A program made the translations under genes and the position numbers. From Pezicula radicicola (Eukaryota > Ascomycota > Leotiomycetes > Helotiales > Dermateaceae): a DNA stretch of 64,000 bases. Each line of letters begins with the position of its first letter. Positions within the stretch are counted from its first letter, which is position 1. This document shows, piece after piece, positions 47,963-58,746 of this stretch. The DNA lies in NCBI GenBank assembly GCA_003008705.1, contig PDUO01000022.1, positions 954,549 to 1,018,548 of the forward strand, written 5' to 3'. Under the pieces are notes generated by a model, which was not told the DNA's origin, ran no database searches, and was given only the letters and a program-made list of their open reading frames with translations.

Positions 47963-50368
47963 ATGGCTGCCGAAACCTTCGTAGTTCCCACTACTCTTCT
48001 GAAACTTCAAGAAAATGACTGGGCTCGACGTGGATCCATTCATACGGATGAAGGATCAGTTTCGTCCCGTCTTATATCCCATAGTAGAACACATAGTATT
48101 GCAGGGAACGAAGAATACGCGAGGATTCTACAATCACGACGAACTTCAACTTTGGCAACACTGGTCGAAGACGATCCCAAATTTGCACCACCAAGAGGCC
48201 GGGGCTCTGATCCCGATAGCGATATCGATCCACTTGTGCATATAGCAAGCCCTCGAAAGGCGAGTATTAGCTACGCGAAGCTTCCGAGAACCCATGGTAC
48301 ACGAATTCCAACCGAAGGCAAGCCGTTGAGTCCAATCCCATCATGGACAACTATGAATTATGGACCCTCTTCAGAAAACGATAATACATTATTTGCAACG
48401 CTTGGGTCGTATAAATTTGGCGAAAAATGTGGAAACATTGTCGAGGGTGACGGCGGCACTCCTCCGGGCTCCCTTCGTAGGAGTAGTGAGAGCCAGCACG
48501 CCCCGAGTTCTCGAAAAAAGAGCTCCTATGGGTTCCTCAAGCATACTGTTCCAAATCTTTCAGACGGGGTTAGCAATATCCGTAGAGGCACTATGAACGC
48601 CATCCGAAGGGTTTCGCATGCCCCCGGGCCTAGGGCTAGGCGGGGAACATTACATATTCTCGCCGATAAAGCAAAATTGCGGCAAAAAGAACTGCAAAGG
48701 AGTGAGCTCGTAATGAGTCTCTTTGAGTATGGTATATACGCGGTCCTGCTGGCGAGCGTTTATTTCATTGTGATTGGTAAACCATTGTGGAAGGGCCTGT
48801 ATTTGGAAATTTATTGGATAGTCCAGCGCAACTTCAAGGCCGGCTCGGGCATATTTCTAGGGTTGGCAGTCCTCTATGCCTATGTGCCTCTCCTTGCATT
48901 CTTTGAACCGCCTCCTAGCGATATTACAGGAGAGGATCTGGGAACAAATACTAGTCCTAACAGCCTACGAACTGCTCTTCTTATCCCGTGCTATAAGAGT
49001 GCCGAGATCATTCCACAAACTATAGAGGCTGCACTCAAGATATTCCCAAAAGAAGACATTTTCATTATCGCAAATGGGAATTCCGAGACTCCTTTGGACC
49101 ATACCGAAGAAGTTTGCAAAAGGTACGGTGTCAGTCACACCTGGTGTCCCATTGGATCCAAGATTGTGGCACAGTTCGTTGGTTGTTATGTGGTTAAAGA
49201 CTTCCCTTACGTCCTGTTAATGTGAGTCGGAAGTTGCTTCGAGGCCTTGCCACTGCTAACTATCTATTCTAGTGATGATGACTGTGCTCTGCCACCAAAT
49301 TTTCCGGTGGTGAGTTCTCGCTTAACTAATAGGATTAAATGCATTGGATATGTAAGTGTCTTAGGAGAAGCGGAGAATTGGATACCTTCCTAATATAATT
49401 CTTAGACAATTAAGAGCGTTGGGCCACCAGCTGCTGATATGAGCGGTCCTACAAAAGGAACCTATTGCCAGCAAGCACAGGACCTTGAGTATAAAATCTC
49501 AGGCTTACAGCGTCAGATGGCGGGAATTTTAGGTAGTGCCACTTTCCCACATGGAGCTATCTCAATCTGGGACCGTGACTTTCTCCTCAAGACTTTCCAT
49601 GCGCATCCAGGATTCTCAGTCAGCGAGGATTGGTTCTTCGGCCATGCAGCACGACAGCTGGGATCGAGAATTACAATGACAAGTACAGTATTCGTCGAAA
49701 CAGAAACTCCCGCCTCTTTGTTTGGTATAACGGATAAGCTTCGCAGGAAAGCCGGTGGAAGTCGCGGAGGATTTGGCGAAATGACGGTGTATTCGCAGCG
49801 ATTCAAACGATGGAACTTCTTCTTCGTGACGAGCACGTACTACAACATGCACTACATCCTTTGTTCCTGGAAGCTGGGTTTCTGGGAGATTGGCGCAAAG
49901 CTCTTCGTGTTCCAAGAGTTATACGAAACATTGCTCTACCTCCTCACACCATTCATTCTTCCCGCATCATTACAGACCAACCCCATCTATACAGCGCAAA
50001 CATTAGGCATCACTTTCGCCATCTATTTCCTGAACGCGGTAATAGTGAACTATGTTCATTTACGCCGAAAGAATGAAAGTGTAAGTTTGCTATGTATCGC
50101 CTATTACATGCCTTACAAAGCCATCCTCACGGCTGTCAATGTTACGTCTTGCTATTGGAGCATTTGGCAATACGCAAAATATTTTGCCAAAAGACATCCC
50201 AAGGTTATTGAGGATGATAAAGTTATTGAGGTAGTTCTACAGCTTGATGAAAAGCCTGGTGTTCTAGGCCTAGGTCTCGAACCGCAGTCTGGTGTTAGGA
50301 ATGTTATGCGAAATCCAAGTGTAGCATTCGGAGGGCGGCGTTTAACAATGGCTGTTATTCAAGTCTAA
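47963..50368 (+). CDS. Membrane glycosyltransferase family 2 (processive polysaccharide synthase-like)
   Basis: About 766 aa from exons 47963..49221, 49273..49351 and 49406..50368. A ~255-residue, Ser/Arg-rich, probably disordered cytosolic N-terminus precedes two helices (LFEYGIYAVLLASVYFIVIG; GIFLGLAVLYAYVPLLAFF). The GT2 catalytic core follows: TALLIPCYKSAEII, IFIIANGNSE, then IDDDCALP (metal/UDP-binding Asp cluster), SVSEDWFFG (catalytic acidic pair) and QRFKRW (the Q-x-x-R-W acceptor motif of processive synthases). At least four C-terminal helices close the protein. This set is shared by chitin, hyaluronan and cellulose synthases and by fungal GT2 proteins needed for hyphal growth; the polymer made is not known. 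A GTGAGT inside exon 2 is followed by an AG only 23 nt on, too short to be an intron. Confidence 0.85.
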
Positions 50369-51218
50369 TTAGGAGTCTAGGATAATATATTATAGTATGA
50401 ATTATAATACAAGGTAGGCCTTATTCGGTCTAAACTAATAGTTAAGATGTAGCAAGCGGTATAGCTAGTTAAGGCTTCTTAACTAGAATCCAAGGCCACC
50501 CCCACTAGATTTGATGCTATTAAGTGTCTGCGATAGCAATCATCTCCTCTAACCTTCTATGCGTTAGCCAAGATGCGAGCTGCGTAGGTTCCCATTCAGT
50601 TTCTCATTCATCTTATTTTCACACTATTACCGACCCTTATATTATTTATATTATTAGTTATAATAATATAACTGTATTAGGATTTTGTATTAAAATTAAA
50701 AGAGTATATTATATAGATATTCTCTTTTAAGTTTTACTAGATATTAATCTTAATAAGAGAGGTAGACACTAAAAAGGGTAATAAGTATAAGAGGTATAGA
50801 GATGATAATAAGTAGATAAGGATGGAAGGAATACTTTACTCTATAATTATTTATAGAGAGTTATAGTGTAATAGTATAAGTGCGTTTAGCGGTGGATTAG
50901 TAGTATAAAGCTATTTAATTATTTGTGCATTGCCACTTGGACGAGATGTTGAACATACTTATACCGTGTCGAAGAGCTTATACAATTCAAACAGGGTTGA
51001 GATATCCCGAATGAAATCCCTCGCTTAGCAAAATGGGTTGCTAGTACTCCGCATAGTATATCAGCAATTACAGGAACACTTATGATGTAAAATTTCTAAG
51101 ATTCTGTCCATATGAGAAAATTGGTCCCTCGCGGATGATTGCCAACCTTCTCTCAACCACATCGTATTTCCTCTGCATGAGATCTTAGTATTGTACGTCG
51201 ACCCCCATGCTTGACGTC
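50369..51218. other. AT-rich intergenic region
   Basis: About 850 bases between convergent genes. From 50620 to 50900 it is very AT-rich with TATAATA-like runs, resembling repeat sequence decayed by C-to-T mutation. No gene seen. Confidence 0.5.
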
Positions 51219-52289
51219 CTACAGGTTGCTCTTTCTTCGAGCAACCAGCGTCGTCATTGGCACTGTGAATATCGTGCCCCCCTTGGCCATTTCAATAACC
51301 TTCTTCCGGTAGGCATCCGCTATAATCGTCGCCTGCTCTTTGCTCTCTCCCTTCCGAATCGCCATCATCTCCATAAATAGTGGAATCACACGCGAGTGCC
51401 ACACTGCCACCAAACCCCTGATCTCGGGCCTCCGATGCGATGCATAAGTGTGGTCAGTCACACGTACATCCTCCATAGGCAAGCTTTGAAGGGCTTTTTC
51501 TACATCTCCAGTTGTATCATAAGAATATTTCTGCTCACCGTGGAATTCGAACATCATTTTGCCCTCGGTGTCGAGAGAAAGGTCATCCGTACCACCCGGG
51601 TATATAATCTCTCGTCCATTGCGGTATGTGAAATCAGTCCATTGAAGGTATCCACCAGGCTCTGAGCTGATTAGTAGCTGCCTTGCCTGAGGCGATGTTG
51701 GAAAAAAGGGGATGACAACACTTACTGAGCAACTCAACAAGATTCTCTACAACACCCTTGATTTGTTCGATTTTCACTGCGACGGTGATTAGTCGTACAT
51801 GTACAACGTCGAAGCTATTGTGGTATTCCTTGGGAAAGCTAGTGTTCATATCCCAAACAACGAACTTATTTTCCGGACCAAAACTCTTCGGAAATTGATC
51901 CGAAGAGATATCAAAACCCACCATCTCTAGAGGAGATTTGTACCCTCCAACTGCAAGTTCGGTCGCCACGTCTCTTAGCCATATGCTAAGTAGGACTTAG
52001 CATGATATTATGTCAGGGAATGGAAACCTCGTACCCAGTACCTGTGGCAATGTCGGCTATTCTGGAGATGTTCTGCGTAGGGATTGCCGGGTCTAACACA
52101 TGACCATCCCTGACGACCTTAATGACGTTGCTCTGGTGGCCTAGCCTGCAACACATCAGTATACATATGATAGGCCGGGGTGACTGAAAATTGAAACCTG
52201 TCCTTCTCTTCCTCGTCTCTCTTGCTCAGCAAATAGAGCTCCTCCTTTGGTGCTTCCATTTGAAATGCCGAATGTAGAGGTGCTTCCAT
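51219..52289 (-). CDS. SAM-dependent methyltransferase (LaeA-like)
   Basis: 301 aa from exons 52289..52198, 52145..52035, 51985..51726 and 51661..51219; phases close. Splicing recreates the SAM-binding motif I, RIADIATGTGIWLRDVA, which no unspliced frame contains. It is followed by GFDISSDQFP (motif II acidic strand), FDVVHVRL (motif III-like) and, across the last intron, ELLKPGGYLQWTDF (post-motif loop). The arrangement is that of class I methyltransferases in the LaeA/UMTA-like group common beside fungal secondary-metabolite genes. The substrate could be a small molecule or a protein. Start ATG 52289 is the first ATG of the frame. It is divergent from the SDR gene 757 bases away; that promoter holds copies of the CTCTGCCGCC repeat. 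Confidence 0.85.
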
Positions 52290-52619
52290 TTTTGTTTTTT
52301 TTGTTTTCAATGTGGAAGGTTGAGGTTGGTACGTAGATATGTCTTAGCGGTCCAGTCTTTGAACTCGTAGATGATGATCCGTTGAGCTTTGACACAGGAA
52401 ATCAAGAAAGCGACCAGGTGCAAAGTATAGATATAAATATCGAAAAACAAAGATTTAGGGTCTGCTGATGACTAGGGAGGGCACGTGGGGCTCAGCGTGT
52501 ACTTTCCGAGGCGAAATAGCAGGTTCCAATGTGACATTCGACACAAGGCACCTCTTTGATCGACTCTAGCCAAAGATAGCAACTTGAGACAATAATTTAA
52601 AATGGTAAATGGGAAAGAA

Positions 52620-52760
52620 TCTTGTTGTAGACAAGGATTCTTAGCTCTGCCGCCCAAGCTATTGCACACCAAACAACAAGAATTCTAGCTCTGCCGCCGT
52701 CCGACACAACACAACCGTGGCAAATGAGAAGGATCCTTAGCCCCGAGAGTGGCCTGGCAC
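52620..52760. repeat. Copies of a TTAGCTCTGCCGCC repeat
   Basis: The core TTAGCTCTGCCGCCCAAGC occurs at about 52640 and TAGCTCTGCCGCCGTCC at about 52686; a more diverged copy (CCTTAGCCCCGAGAG) lies near 52735. The first resembles the copy near 54494. In reverse complement they match the units of the array at the right edge of the window. They lie in the shared promoter of the methyltransferase and SDR genes. Confidence 0.55.
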
Positions 52761-53045
52761 AATTAGTAAGGCCGTATTTCTAGTTAAGACATAGTTATGA
52801 GACTAGACTTAACATAGCAAATAGCGTTGTTCTCTGGACAGGATATCTTTATATGCCAGCTACACTAAGACCATATTAATTCTTACTAGAAGCGAGCTAG
52901 GGAAAACAGTGTTTCTAGTTTATTATCATACAGCAATAGTGGTGTATATAAAGTCGTGCCTTCATTTATCTCATTTTCTTGCAGCGGAATCGAAACGGAG
53001 AAATCTTGTACTATCCACACAGACTACGTCGGAAATATTCTAACT

Positions 53046-54067
53046 ATGGCACCTCTACCAGCGGATTTCTTTGTCAGCACATTAGCGTTTACCAAGACTA
53101 CGCATGTCCAGCAGTACGATGCAGTTGACCCTACCTCAGCTGGACTATCACAAACTGGCAAAGTTGTGATCATTACTGGCGCTAATCGAGGACTGGGACG
53201 AAAGGTAGGCAAGTAGATCTCATTAGGGAAAAGGGGTTATAAAATCCAAAATCATCGCTGATCTCTGAAGTCCTTCGCAACTGCTTTTGCCAAAGCAAAC
53301 GCTAAGGCAATTGTTTTGGTTGCTCGGAACATTCAATCGCTACATGAAGTCGAGAGAGAAATCCATACGCTCAATCCCAATGTACAGGTTCTGAAGGCTC
53401 AAGCAGACATAACCGACTTGGCCGCTGTGGATGAGGTCTACCATAAGGTCAAGACTGCCTTTGGTACTGGCGATGTCTTGGTCAACAATGCTGGAACATT
53501 CACTCACAAAGGTTCTCTTGCTGATGCTGCGCCGAAGGACTGGTGGCAAGATTTTGTAAGTGTTGTTGGACATACTTCCTACGCAGGGCTATTGATTTAT
53601 TGACCCTTTGGATGATGTAGGAGAACAATGTGAAGGGAACTTTCCTTATGACCCGAGGCTTTTTAAAACTTGTTGGGCCTGGCGGGCCGGCTACGATCAT
53701 CAATCTTGCAACGGGCGGCATTATCGGAACATATCCAAATATCTCTTCCTATGCTATGTCAAAACTGTCGGCTGTTAGCTTGCAGAGCTTCGTTGCTGTT
53801 GAAAACCCAAACATTGCTGCGATATCACTAGACCCTGGGTTAGCTGATACAGATATGTTACTCGATGATTATAAATCGATGTACCTCAGTGAGTTTGAAT
53901 TGATCGGTGGAGCAGGTGTTTGGTTAACGACGAATGACGCTAAATTTTTGAGTGGGAGATATTTCAATGTTACCTGGGACGTTAATGAATTAGTCGCGCG
54001 GAAAGATGAGGTAGTCAAGAAAAACGAGCTGGTATTTAGCTTCGTGGGAGCGCTGGGAAAGGAATGA
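53046..54067 (+). CDS. Short-chain dehydrogenase/reductase
   Basis: 296 aa from exons 53046..53204, 53271..53555 and 53621..54067. NAD(P)-dependent oxidoreductase with the Rossmann motif VVIITGANRGLGRK, the NNAG motif (DVLVNNAGTF) and the catalytic YAMSK. The position 13 residues before the active Tyr, normally Ser, is Thr (NLATGG), a conservative change that may still work. No signal peptide or membrane helix, so probably cytosolic. The C-terminal part (GGAGVWLTTNDAKFLSGRYF) is typical of fungal SDRs near secondary-metabolite genes. The start is the ATG that gives a short N-terminal arm before the Rossmann strand; another in-frame ATG at 52956 would give an unlikely Ser/Cys-rich extension. 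It is divergent from the methyltransferase. Confidence 0.88.
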
Positions 54068-55037
54068 TTTGAATAAGCCATGATTGTTAAGGAGCAAGCA
54101 TATCAGAGAGTGGCAAAGAAAGGATTAATGATCAAGTAAGATTGTCACTACAATTGAGCTCTCAGTGCATACCGTATAATCCGACATAATACTGCCCCCT
54201 CAAAAGACAGAGAGATGAGACAGAGAAATTGTGCGAGCTTCTATCTAATTAGGTCAGGACGGGCCTGTGCTCAGGCTTGACTTATTTAATAACTTAGCTA
54301 ATACGTCAAGTTAAGTTAGTTGATATGTTAAGTTAAGTTAAGTTGATTGTATCACACATCGGCTATGGTCAGATGGAGACACTAACCCCAGTATATACCG
54401 GGCCGCGCCGTGACGGGGATCGAACATCGCAGGTGGACCCCAGTACCCTGAGCCGCTCGGATGCGTGAGGTGGACCACCACAATCAGCGATTTGGCTCTG
54501 CCGCCCAAGCTACTGTAGTGCACCAGCGGACTAACCAAAGGAGGTAAAAAAGCTGCTGGTATATGCAAATATATGCTGATATATGCTAATTTTAAGCTCT
54601 TTTGGGTAGGGCATCCTTAGGTCACATATCCTCATGACGGCGGCGATCAAGACTTACTCTTGCTACATATCGGAACTTGATACGAGCGGAACAGACCAGA
54701 CAAACCCGCAGATCAGAGCTAAGTCGGGATTCAATAGGCGTTTGATACGATAAGCGAAGGTTGACTGAGCTAGTGGATTCAAACAGGTTCGACTAGGAGA
54801 AGCAAACACGGTGGTGAGGTATTCTACGACCCTTTCTTGTGTTTCTCATAGAGAGAACTTCCAAGGTACATAAATAGTTAGTGAAACCTTCACCCCTCAA
54901 AACCATCACACGCACGATATACAATAGTTGTCATCTATCAAGATCTATCGAGGTAAACATCCACCCAGGATATAATCCAGCCTATCCAGCAATCTAGCAA
55001 CCAGGCAACCTTTCTACAAGTCAGGAGTTGAAGCACA
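54068..55037. other. Intergenic region with repeats
   Basis: About 970 bases. A TTAAG-rich simple repeat (AAGTTAAGTTAAGTT) lies at 54307-54347. A GC-rich block at 54360-54540 contains a copy of the CTCTGCCGCC repeat and tRNA-like A/B-box words on the minus strand. The right end is the promoter and leader of the hydrolase gene. Confidence 0.5.
54360..54545 (-). repeat. Possible tRNA-related SINE-like element
   Basis: On the minus strand a word like a tRNA D-arm/A box (ATCCGAGCGGCTCAGGG, 54446-54462) precedes a perfect B-box-like GTTCGATCC (54417-54425). A proper T-stem and acceptor stem cannot be folded, so it is not a functional tRNA. The same block carries a TTGGCTCTGCCGCCCAAGC copy. A degenerate Pol III-derived repeat is a guess. 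Confidence 0.25.
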
Positions 55038-55991
55038 ATGGCCGTTACAACATCTACTCTCGTCAATATCGGCACCCACTCTCTCTGCCTCTACTCAACT
55101 GGTCCTACGCCCACCCCAGATCCCAAAAAACCAGCAGCGCTTCTCGTGTCAGGCCTCGCATGCAGCAGTCTTGGCTGGGCCGCAGTGACCCGTCTCCTAT
55201 CTCCTTTCGTCCACGTCTACTGTTATGACAGGTCAGGGTATCGCTCATCTGAGTCTTCTCCTCTCCCGCCTACTGCTGAGAACATTGCCAAAGAACTAGA
55301 CCTCCTTATTCAGAATGCCGGTATAAAACAGCCATTGATCCTGGTTGCGCACTCATGGGGCGGTATTACCGCGCCGGAATATATCGTACGAACAGGTAAT
55401 GGCCCGCATATAGCTGGCCTGATACTCGTGGACACGAATCAGGAGCGCACGCTCCACGTCAATGAGTGGAGAGATCCAAACCTGGAAGCGCTGTCCCAGG
55501 GATTGGAAGTATATGAGACTTTGGGGATACGGAAGGAGCATAAGTTGACGGCTGAGGAGTGGGCAGCGTTAATGGATGATTTGGTCACTCCGAAGCATAT
55601 CCTGCAGTCAGACAAGGAGAGGATCGAGTACGGGCCAAGTTTTCCGACCATTACCGAGAAGAAAATCATGAAGATGAATCCGCCGTTACTTGGGGACAAA
55701 CCGCTCTGCGTTATTATTGGGAAGTCAGGCCGGGATTATCAGAGGTTGTATGACGCTGGTGTTGCGAGGGGAAATGGGACGGAAGAGCAGAGGAGAGCGG
55801 TTAGAGAATTAGTGAGAACATGGGACGAGAACGAGGAGGCCCTTCAGAGAGAACAGTTGATTTATTCAACCAATTCAAAGGTTGTGTTTGCGGCAGAGAG
55901 TGGGCATAGGATTGAGTTGACCCAGCCGGATGTTATTGCGGATGCGGTGAAGTGGGCGTATGATGAATATATACGCACTCAACAAACATAG
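55038..55991 (+). CDS. Alpha/beta hydrolase
   Basis: Single-exon 317-aa protein with an alpha/beta-hydrolase fold. It has the oxyanion-hole strand AALLVSGLACSSLGW, the YDRSGYRSSE turn, the nucleophile elbow LVAHSWGGI with Ser at residue 106, an acidic-candidate region around LCVIIGKSG, and the late His in SGHRIEL (about residue 290). No signal peptide, hence probably cytosolic. Members include esterases, epoxide hydrolases and chain-releasing or ring-cleaving enzymes, and the substrate cannot be told here. It follows the SDR on the same strand, about 970 bases on, and may belong to the same pathway. Its frame is intact although transposon debris begins about 250 bases downstream. Confidence 0.87.
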   Translation: MAVTTSTLVNIGTHSLCLYSTGPTPTPDPKKPAALLVSGLACSSLGWAAVTRLLSPFVHVYCYDRSGYRSSESSPLPPTAENIAKELDLLIQNAGIKQPLILVAHSWGGITAPEYIVRTGNGPHIAGLILVDTNQERTLHVNEWRDPNLEALSQGLEVYETLGIRKEHKLTAEEWAALMDDLVTPKHILQSDKERIEYGPSFPTITEKKIMKMNPPLLGDKPLCVIIGKSGRDYQRLYDAGVARGNGTEEQRRAVRELVRTWDENEEALQREQLIYSTNSKVVFAAESGHRIELTQPDVIADAVKWAYDEYIRTQQT

Positions 55992-56229
55992 ATAACTAGG
56001 TATGCAGACGTAGTTGCACTACTAGTGTAGGTAGTTGACTGTATATGGTCTTCTGTCATTTATTTCAAAAAAAAAACTGGCTTTGTTCTCTATGTGAAAC
56101 CAAATCTTTTAGTATATAGCGAGGGAACAAACAGAAAAGTCCTCACTTAGGTCTAACAAGTGCTAGAGAAGGGAAATGAAGGAGCGATATCAGGGTTAGA
56201 GTTACAAGCTTGAAGCTATGATCAACAGG

Positions 56230-57380
56230 CTTCTTGATGCTGACATGCCCCATTAAAGGTTTATTACGCAGATCATCCGAGTGGCTAAGGGTCGCGGGAT
56301 GGCAGATTCAGAGTTTGTCTAGGTAATGCTGGCCTAGATGTTTATTGACATTCCCCTTAGGGGATTAATTCCTGAGCTACAGTCACTCCGCAATAGCTGG
56401 AATTGCAAGTTAAACCACATTAGTATTAACGGCAACGGACTGTACGAACTTACAACTTGCACGAGCTTCTGAGTACCTACAGCAATTTAACTTACGAGTT
56501 ACCCATCGCTTGGGAAGCTCCAACATAGCGGCAGATGCCCTTTCCCACCTATTTGCTTAAGACTATGAAACCAACTCTAGAACTCAATGACGTTGACTTT
56601 AACCCTGACTAGTGTTGTCATATTTACCTAGTCGGTATTGACAAGAATTTCTGGGAAGGTTTGATTTGGAACTACGCGGAAGACAAGTTCTAGAGTCTTA
56701 TCTACAGCATGGCGGGAAGTATAACATCGTCGGGATGAAGGTCTCCTATGTCGTATTGGCGCCTTGAGGAAAAAGAGACTATATATCACAAAAAAATGCC
56801 AAGGGCAAGTTTTCTGTACCGTGCCTGACTTCGCAAGCCATACAGGATTCCACAAGGCTTACGCATCGACGGTGTCGATAGCTTGTATCCGTAAGCTAGC
56901 ACAGGGCCTATGTAGCTATATCATGCACTACAACAACTGCCAGCTGTTACAACCGAAACAACATAAACCCTACGGTATGCTTCAGCCTATAATATCACCA
57001 CCAATTCGTTTCTATACAAGTACAATAGATTTATTACTCGCGCGAACCTTAGTAGATAGCTTTAGCTGTCTACCAACAATGACATGCAAGTTATCGAAGT
57101 GGGTGAACCTTATACGTGGGAACGTTGAGTGGACCGCTAGGCGTACGCGTTACTTGACGGGTTTGTTGATTAGGGAATTCCCCAGGAGATTATTTTTGAC
57201 AGGGACCCTAAATTCATATCCAATTTCTGGTAGAGAATCTTCCAGAGGCTCGGAACCAAGCTTCTTACAAGCACATCCTACCATCCGTAGATAGATGGTT
57301 CGTCGGAGCGCATAAAGTAGACAGTGGAAATTGCTTAGGTATTATGAATCGAGACCGTCCATTTATGATGCAGACGGGTG
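56230..57380 (+). mobile_element. Degenerate Ty3/gypsy retrotransposon fragment (RNase H-integrase)
   Basis: The plus strand, read in shifting frames, shows the end of a Ty3/gypsy RNase H (HRLGSSNIAADALSHL near 56508-56556), a zinc-finger/linker-like part (CQLLQPKQHKPYGMLQPI near 56939-56991) and integrase-core pieces (DRDPKF near 57200 and SERIK near 57304). Stops and frameshifts are frequent, so it is inactive. The reverse transcriptase, gag and LTRs are not recognisable within the window. Confidence 0.65.
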
Positions 57381-57487
57381 ACCTTATTACAATACAACCA
57401 TGTACCACCTGATGGATTGACTATGCCAGAATGGTCAAGCTTCGGCGCCAGTTGCCAAACTGTGCCTTGCCAAATTTGACAGACACT

Positions 57488-58200
57488 TCACTTCATCACT
57501 ACCAGAGTGACCAGTAACCTCACCCACCGCTGAACGGTCTGGCTTCTATTCGCAGCACCTTGTGTGTTGGGTGTGGGGTGTATTTGAATGTGTTTCGTCC
57601 CCTCTTTTTTCCATCTAGTTCTTGTCTGCCTTATGAACCAAGTCTTCATGGTTGTTTGTAGGTAGAATGATTTTGGAAGTGTGACATTGAGGTTTCTTGG
57701 GTTGGCTTTCGCGTGTTGTCTGACGGCTACCTTTGGCGCTCTGTCTGCTGCTTCATTTCCCCAAATACTTCTGTGGGCCGGGATCCATCTCATTTCGACT
57801 GGTATTCCTCGGACTCTTTGTAGTTTGTCTATCAGCGACATCGCCTCCGCGATGATGTGCCCACCTGATCTGCCGGCAGAGATTAAGAATTTCTTGGTAG
57901 CTGTTTAGTGGTCCGTAAATATGACCACCCAATCTTTCTTGTTCCCCCTCTATGCATCATTATCTGTAACCTGTCGGGCTCAGTTAATACCTTGCAACGC
58001 TGCAGCGTATACTGTTGACGTCTCTCTGTTTCCTACATGCGCCATCTCTGTGCATCTGAAGAGGGGCGATACTGCTGCCGTCTGTATAGACGAAGATACT
58101 ATTCAAAGGGTACTTGTGTTAATTCTTGGCCGTCTCCGAGCTTGGGGCAATTCTTGTGACTGTTCCCTGCGTGGTATAAGATAGGGTGTCATGAATTCTT
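57488..58200 (-). mobile_element. Degenerate LINE (non-LTR retrotransposon) RNase H fragment
   Basis: The minus strand carries an RNase H domain as found at the end of fungal Tad/I-type LINEs: IFVYTDGSS (first catalytic Asp), STVYAAALQGI (with Ala where Glu is usual), a TAA, WVVIFTDH, then in the longest frame RGIPVEMRWIPAHRSIWGNE and AADRAPKVA. Frames change at least twice and stops occur. Upstream reverse transcriptase sequence is not visible. Confidence 0.65.
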
Positions 58201-58746
58201 GGTATTCAATCGTGGCGCCATCGGCGCTGGAGACGTCTGTATGTATATTATACTCCAAATATAATGTTCTAGTTTAGCGCCGGGTTTACTGTGACCACGA
58301 AATATCTGCTGCTTGCGGACAGGGCAGACTGTCGTCTAGTCTACCTGTACTTAGCACTCAACCTCTAACCGACACCTTCTCGTGTGATGGGCAAGTTGGA
58401 ACTTGTTCGGTGCGAACACCGAGGCATGTCTCCTTGCTAATGTGTTCGCTTTCTGTACAGTTCTCGTTAAGCTGTTGTAGGTCTCTTCTGTTAAGTTTCC
58501 CTATCGAAGGATGGCGATATTATTAATATATTCTATTGCAATTGTATTTCACTTCTTGCTGTAAGTTTCTACTAGGTTAGTGTTGTATAATAATTAGTAT
58601 TAAAGATTTAGTTGCTCTAACTAAAAAGCTTGCGATTGTTATAATATAGATTCGCTCTTACTGAAATTAAACAGGGAACTATTCAGCACACCATGCCAGT
58701 CCGATAGAGCATCCTAATCGATAACCCGGTATACTTATCCCTTGGA
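58201..58746. other. Intergenic region
   Basis: About 550 bases between the LINE fragment and the Zn2Cys6 gene 3' end. AT-rich from 58530 on. No coding signal. Confidence 0.45.

Noticed and set aside
54400..54470. Functional tRNA gene
   Set aside because: A/B-box-like words are present but no T-stem or acceptor stem pairs.
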